Source: Chloroflexota bacterium (lineage in GTDB: Bacteria; Chloroflexota; Dehalococcoidia; Lucifugimonadales; Lucifugimonadaceae). Taken from it: DNA of 64,000 nt. The translations under genes and the position numbers were made by a program. Shown piece by piece: positions 59,820 to 64,000 of the stretch (the first letter of the stretch is position 1; the number at the start of each line of letters is the position of its first letter). The stretch covers positions 79,511 to 143,510 of the forward strand of contig PBKW01000012.1 in the NCBI GenBank assembly GCA_002721615.1, given 5' to 3'. The notes under the pieces were generated by a model that was given only the letters and a program-made list of their open reading frames with translations, ran no database searches and was not told where the DNA came from.

Positions 59820-61006
59820 AAAGTAAAATAAACCTTTCACAGTGTGTAATTTTAGCAGGAGGTTTGGGTGAGAGAATGATGCCTCTAACTGAAAAAATCC
59901 CAAAACCTCTTATTTCTATTAATAACACCCCCTTTCTATTTCATTTACTAAAAATGCTCAAGGATAATAACTTTAAAGATGTATTAATTTTAGGAGGATA
60001 TAAATCCGAAGAAATAGAAAAATATATAACTAGTATTGGCAATATTGGATTAAATATAACTTTTTCTAACTTAGATTTATTTGCCCAAACATCGAAAAGA
60101 TTAAATCATGCTAAAGATCTTATAGAAAAACATTTTCTATTAATATATTGCGATAACTATTGGCCAATTGATTTGAAAGGGATATTAGAAAAATTTAATT
60201 CTGAAAATAATTTAGCCCAAATTACTGTATATGATAATAAATTTGGTTATACAAAAAATAATGTTGATTATTCAGAAAATAAAATTATTAATTACGACAG
60301 TTCTAGGCAATCACCAAACTTAAAAGGCGTAAATATAGGTTATATTGTAATGAATAAATCTTGCCTAGAAAATATTGGCGATCAAAACATTGATTTTGAA
60401 TCAAAGATATTTCCTAATTTAATCAAAAACTCTCAGCTTGGATACTTTAAAACAAAACATAAATATTACAGTATAGGAAGTTTAAATAGACTACCAATAA
60501 CAGAAAAATATTTTTCTAATCAAAAATACATATTCCTAGATAGAGATGGAGTTTTAAATGAGAAAATGCCAAAAGCTCAATATGTCGTTTCTTGGGATCA
60601 ATGGAAATGGAGAGATGGGGCACTAGAAGGTCTAAAGTTTCTAAAAGAAAAAAACATTAAAGTAATCATTATCACAAATCAAGCAGGAGTATCTAGATTA
60701 AGAATGAGCAAATCAGATTTAGACAACATTCACAAACAAATGTTGGAAGATATTAGAAATTATGGTGGTGATATAGAAAAAATATATGTATGCACATGTA
60801 ATTGGAATGATGATTGTGATTGTAGAAAACCTAAGCCTGGAATGCTTTTTCAAGCACAATTTGATTTCGATTTTAAAATGGAGAAAACTTTTTTTATTGG
60901 AGATGATGAAAGAGATAAATCAGCAGCTATAAAAGCTGGCTGTAAACCCATTTTAATTAAGGGAAATGATAGATTAGATCTTATAGTGAAACAACTCTTT
61001 GACTAG
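59816..61006 (+). CDS. Fused heptose 1-phosphate nucleotidyltransferase (HddC-like) and heptose bisphosphatase (GmhB-like)
   Basis: The 396-residue protein joins two enzymes. Residues 1-230 are a sugar-1-phosphate nucleotidyltransferase (VILAGGLGERMMPLTEKIPKPLI, then LILGGYKSEEIEKYI). Residues 238-396 are a HAD phosphatase of the GmhB type: FLDRDGVLNEK with Asp242 and Asp244, NQAGVSR, a zinc loop CTCNWNDDCDCRKPKPGM and GDDERDKSAA. Together they would remove the 7-phosphate from glycero-manno-heptose 1,7-bisphosphate and load the product onto a nucleotide, most likely GDP (HddC reaction). In well-studied bacteria these activities are separate genes. It overlaps gmhA by 4 bases. Confidence 0.85.
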   Translation: MKSKINLSQCVILAGGLGERMMPLTEKIPKPLISINNTPFLFHLLKMLKDNNFKDVLILGGYKSEEIEKYITSIGNIGLNITFSNLDLFAQTSKRLNHAKDLIEKHFLLIYCDNYWPIDLKGILEKFNSENNLAQITVYDNKFGYTKNNVDYSENKIINYDSSRQSPNLKGVNIGYIVMNKSCLENIGDQNIDFESKIFPNLIKNSQLGYFKTKHKYYSIGSLNRLPITEKYFSNQKYIFLDRDGVLNEKMPKAQYVVSWDQWKWRDGALEGLKFLKEKNIKVIIITNQAGVSRLRMSKSDLDNIHKQMLEDIRNYGGDIEKIYVCTCNWNDDCDCRKPKPGMLFQAQFDFDFKMEKTFFIGDDERDKSAAIKAGCKPILIKGNDRLDLIVKQLFD

Positions 61007-61014
61007 GTGAAATT

Positions 61015-62052
61015 ATGAAGTATTTAGTCACAGGTCATAAAGGTTACATAGGATCTGATTTAACAAATAAATTATTAAGATTGGGACATGAAGTAATTGG
61101 GATAGATAATGGTTATTTCGAAGATTGTAGATTTGATGAATATCCAACAAAATCTTTATATCAATCAATAAAAAAAGATTTAAGAGAAATTACCAAAATT
61201 GATCTAGAAGGAATAGATACTGTTTTTCATCTTGCAGCATTAAGTAATGATCCAATAGGAAATTTAAATTCAACTTGGACTAGTCAAATAAACAACTTAG
61301 GTTCTGTGAGATTAGCAAATTTATGTAAATCAGTAGGTGTATCAAGATTCTTGTTCTCTTCAAGTTGTATCATGTATGGAGAATCTAACTTAGATACAGT
61401 AGATGAAACTTCTCCTGTTGACCCTAAAACTGACTACGCTAAAAGTAAAGTTGATGCTGAAAAAAAAATACTGAAATTAGCTGATTCAAAATTTGCTCCA
61501 GTTTCATTGAGAAATGGAACAGTATATGGATTGTCTGAGTTCATGAGATTTGATACTGTAACCAATGATTTTACAGGATCAGCAATGTGTACAGGCAAAA
61601 TAATTATCAAAGGAAATGGGAAACCTTGGAGACCAGTAGTCTACATTGGAGATGTGAGTAGATCTTTTATAGAAATATCAAGAGCCCCTATAAATATTAT
61701 TAGTGGAGAAATTTTCAATAATGGATCTGATGAATTAAATATACAAATATTTAAACTTGCTGAAATTGTTGCAAATACCATTCCTGGAACAGAAGTTAAA
61801 GTCTTACAAAAAAATGACGAAGATCAAAGAACTTACAGAGCTTCATTTAATAAAATAAAAAAATATTTTCCTGACTTCAAATTTCAGTTTAATCCAAATG
61901 ATGGTGTAAAAAAACTCTATGAAGAATTTCAAGGCATAGGATTGAAGAAAAATGATTATTTATCTGGTAAATTCATTAGAATGAAAAACTTAACTCGTTT
62001 AATTGAAAATAACCTTTTAGATAACAACTTATATTGGGTAAATAAGTCATAA
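61015..62052 (+). CDS. NAD-dependent nucleotide-sugar epimerase/dehydratase (extended SDR)
   Basis: The 345-residue protein is an extended SDR with intact active site: cofactor motif TGHKGYIGSDLTNKL at 6-20, Ser116/Ser117 in FSSSCIMYG, and Tyr141-x-x-x-Lys145 in DYAKSK. The VYGLSEFMRFDT and PWRPVVYIGDVSRSFI segments are typical of dTDP/GDP-sugar epimerases and 4-reductases. It may act on a GDP- or CDP-linked heptose, but substrate is inferred only from the neighbours. Its stop overlaps the kinase gene start by one base (TAATG). Confidence 0.8.
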   Translation: MKYLVTGHKGYIGSDLTNKLLRLGHEVIGIDNGYFEDCRFDEYPTKSLYQSIKKDLREITKIDLEGIDTVFHLAALSNDPIGNLNSTWTSQINNLGSVRLANLCKSVGVSRFLFSSSCIMYGESNLDTVDETSPVDPKTDYAKSKVDAEKKILKLADSKFAPVSLRNGTVYGLSEFMRFDTVTNDFTGSAMCTGKIIIKGNGKPWRPVVYIGDVSRSFIEISRAPINIISGEIFNNGSDELNIQIFKLAEIVANTIPGTEVKVLQKNDEDQRTYRASFNKIKKYFPDFKFQFNPNDGVKKLYEEFQGIGLKKNDYLSGKFIRMKNLTRLIENNLLDNNLYWVNKS

Positions 62053-63059
62053 TGGCAATAAAAAATGAAAAGAAATTGGTTGTCTCTTCCACACCTTTAA
62101 GAATATCTTTTGTTGGAGGAGGTACAGATTTTCCAAAATTTTACAAAAAGCATGGTGGATCTTTTATCAGTTCAACAATTGATAAAGAAACAATAGTAAC
62201 AGTTAAACGTCACGGTTCAATTTTTGAGGAAAACTATAGGCTTAATTATTCATCTTCTGAAATCACCCATGAATTAAAAGAGATAAGAAATGAAATTGCT
62301 AGAGAATGTATAAAACTCACTGGAACGAAACCTCCAATATTCGTTAATACGATATCAGATTTACCTGAAAAATCTGGACTAGGATCTTCTAGTTCTTTTT
62401 GCGTTGGATTATTAAATGCTCTTTTTGAATTGAATAACGAAAAAATAAATAAAGAGGATTTGGTAAAAGCAGCAATAGAAGTAGAAATAAATATCTTAGG
62501 AAAACCAATTGGGATTCAAGATCATTATGCTGCTACTTATGGAGGTTTAAATTACTTTCATGTTTCCACTTCAGGAAAAGTATTAGTAGAGCCTATTAAA
62601 TTAAATGAAAATAAGATCAATAAAATGCTTTTTAAAAAATTTTTACTTTTTTGGACAAAAATACAAAGAAGTTCTTCAGATATACTAACCGAACAAAATA
62701 ATAACACTGAAAAAAATATTTCTGATTTACTTTTTATAAAAAATCAATGCCCTATATTTTGGGACTTATTAAATAACAATTTCGAAATTCAAACAATGGG
62801 AAAATTAATAAAAGAAGGGTGGGAAAAGAAAATTAATCTTTCATCAAAAATCACAAACACTAAAATAACTTCATGGTACGAAAAAGCAATAAATAACGGA
62901 GCATTAGGAGGAAAATTATTAGGAGCAGGTGGCGGTGGATTTATCCTCATAGTAAGTGAATATGAATCTAGGGAAAATATCAAACATTCATTAAACGAAC
63001 TTTTAGAGATTGAAGTTAATTATAACCCAAAAGGATCCAGAATTTTACTTGTTCAATAA
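62052..63059 (+). CDS. hddA: GHMP-family heptose 7-phosphate kinase HddA
   Basis: The 335-residue kinase phosphorylates C1 of glycero-manno-heptose-7-phosphate in the GDP-heptose route. The GHMP motifs are STPLRISFVGGGTDFPKFY at the N-terminus, LPEKSGLGSSSSFCVGLL (ATP loop), and GALGGKLLGAGGGGFILI near the C-terminus. The N-terminal GGGTD-x-P motif is characteristic of HddA and related heptose or fucose kinases. It belongs to the same transcript as gmhA and the fused nucleotidyltransferase. Fucokinase or L-glycero-type kinase is a less likely alternative. Confidence 0.88.
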   Translation: MAIKNEKKLVVSSTPLRISFVGGGTDFPKFYKKHGGSFISSTIDKETIVTVKRHGSIFEENYRLNYSSSEITHELKEIRNEIARECIKLTGTKPPIFVNTISDLPEKSGLGSSSSFCVGLLNALFELNNEKINKEDLVKAAIEVEINILGKPIGIQDHYAATYGGLNYFHVSTSGKVLVEPIKLNENKINKMLFKKFLLFWTKIQRSSSDILTEQNNNTEKNISDLLFIKNQCPIFWDLLNNNFEIQTMGKLIKEGWEKKINLSSKITNTKITSWYEKAINNGALGGKLLGAGGGGFILIVSEYESRENIKHSLNELLEIEVNYNPKGSRILLVQ

Positions 63060-63092
63060 ATTCAATACTATATGATATGAAAAGGAGGAAAC

Positions 63093-64000
63093 ATGAGGAT
63101 TGTAGACAAATCATTAATCCCAAATGATTCAAGTAAAGTTGAAGATATTTTAGATTTAGGAACATCACCTTTAGCTAATGGATTAGTAAATAGTAAAGAT
63201 TTAGAAAATGTTCGATCTTATCCATTAAAGTTAGGAAGATGTACAATTTCTGGGCATGTACAACTGACTACATTTATTGAACCAAAAGAAATGTTTACAG
63301 ACTATTTATATATTTCCTCTGTATCATCTACTCTAAAAACTCACCTTGAAAAAATTTCTGACTTTATTAGTAATTATTTTAAAATAGGAAATGAAGACTT
63401 ATGTATTGATATAGGATCTAACGATGGAACTCTTTTATCAGGATTCTTAAAGAAAGGTAAAAGAGTTTTAGGAGTAGATCCAGCAACTAATTTAGCTAAA
63501 TTAGCGAAAGAAAAAGGAGTAAATACTATTCCAGCATATTTTGGTCTAGAAACAGCTAGTCAAATTTTAAATTCGCATGGTAAAGCAAAAATTATTTCTC
63601 TTACAAACACATTCCCTCACTTACAACAACTTGATGATTTTATTAAAGGGATTGATGTACTGCTAAAAGAAGATGGAGTTGTATTTATAGAAACACATTA
63701 TTTAGCAGATATTTATGATCAGGTAGCCTTCGACACAATATATCATGAACATGTTTCTTATTGGCACCTGTCACCTATAAAGAAAATGTTTGAAAATTTT
63801 GGATTTGAAATTTCATACGCCGAAAGAATACCTCTACATCATGGTCAATTAAGAATATTAATTTCAAGAAAAGGTGTCAGAACTCCCGACAATTCTGTAA
63901 ATGATCTTATTAAATGGGAAAAAGATAACAAAATAGGTGAAAAGTCTACATGTCAAAATTTTGCAAAAAATTCTATTGATATCAAAAAAAATCTTAATGA
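63093..64000 (+). CDS. SAM-dependent sugar C-methyltransferase (3' end cut by window)
   Basis: The 302 codons seen read from ATG at 63093, with AAAGGAGG 5 bases upstream. The protein resembles the three-part C-methyltransferases acting on NDP-sugars: an N-terminal segment ILDLGTSPLANGLV, then KLGRCTISGHVQL, the SAM motif LCIDIGSNDGTLLSGF, VLGVDPATNLA, and IYHEHVSYWHLSPIKKMFENFGFEI. Relatives begin with a four-Cys zinc site; here only one Cys (in RCTISG) remains, so zinc binding looks lost. The C-terminal domain lies outside the window. It probably methylates the heptose-derived sugar made by the preceding genes. Confidence 0.8.
   Translation, partial: MRIVDKSLIPNDSSKVEDILDLGTSPLANGLVNSKDLENVRSYPLKLGRCTISGHVQLTTFIEPKEMFTDYLYISSVSSTLKTHLEKISDFISNYFKIGNEDLCIDIGSNDGTLLSGFLKKGKRVLGVDPATNLAKLAKEKGVNTIPAYFGLETASQILNSHGKAKIISLTNTFPHLQQLDDFIKGIDVLLKEDGVVFIETHYLADIYDQVAFDTIYHEHVSYWHLSPIKKMFENFGFEISYAERIPLHHGQLRILISRKGVRTPDNSVNDLIKWEKDNKIGEKSTCQNFAKNSIDIKKNLN

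Noticed and set aside
56188-63059. Secondary-metabolite or defence cluster
   Set aside because: The genes form nucleotide-sugar synthesis and modification. No nuclease, helicase, PKS/NRPS or toxin gene is present.

Overview
The window is very AT-rich (about 30% GC by eye), gene-dense bacterial DNA with gaps of a few bases and several convergent genes that overlap at their ends, as in a streamlined and probably marine genome. Gene content and order suggest Chloroflexota (Dehalococcoidia/SAR202-like): an ilvB-ilvN-ilvC-leuA-leuC-leuD-leuB run behind a T-box, a nearby cimA, the DUF3090/SCO1664-family pair, rplU-rpmA-rpmE-DUF1385, htpX-pspAB, FabL-type enoyl reductase and a Ycf45/R3H ATPase. This placement is inferred from gene content. 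No rRNA or tRNA gene was seen.

Layout. 1-958: end of fabG, then fabL (fatty-acid elongation). 970-2148 (-): ErpA/IscA-type Fe-S carrier and YgfZ. 2251-6360 (+): PduO-type adenosyltransferase, then hisH-hisA-hisF-HAD phosphatase-hisIE. 6366-13476 (-): DUF1385, L31, L27, L21, flavin reductase, gyrA, and an envelope-stress set htpX-pspAB followed by a glutamine-amidotransferase fold that has lost its catalytic residues. 13542-17384: inositol-monophosphatase-like enzyme, the SCO1664/DUF3090 pair, and cimA. 17390-28440 (-): JAMM peptidase, penicillin-acylase-like Ntn hydrolase, and leuB-leuD-leuC-leuA-ilvC-ilvN-ilvB read from a promoter with a complete T-box leader. 28539-35703 (-): glyA, rpsF-ssb-rpsR, a parvulin-like foldase, thrC, a GNAT-like protein and a GT4 glycosyltransferase. 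35795-38553: a degenerate CpsB/YwqE-like PHP protein, ilvE and a lipoprotein. 38571-47005: panE, then rph (apparently with an AUU start), a SLOG protein, eno, gapA, pdxS-pdxT, the R3H ATPase and tmk. 47002-56179: accessory genes, including NUDIX, tautomerase, beta-propeller, glutaredoxin, a Cys-rich mini-protein, GMC oxidoreductase, OsmC, CtaG, an MFS transporter, a frameshifted gamma-glutamylcyclotransferase, and a run of very small membrane proteins around a cupin. 56188-64000 (+): surface-sugar genes with the whole set expected for GDP-D-glycero-alpha-D-manno-heptose (gmhA, hddA and a fused hddC-gmhB), plus epimerases, an Asn-synthetase-like protein and a sugar methyltransferase cut by the window end.

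The most unusual items are two catalytically stripped enzymes (the amidotransferase fold beside htpX-pspAB, and the PHP protein with four ligand His positions changed to Asn), the probable AUU start of rph, the 42-bp repeats inside rpsR, the acylase gene attached to the T-box operon, and the small-membrane-protein run at 55-56 kb. I did not find a defence island, CRISPR array, prophage or transposon.
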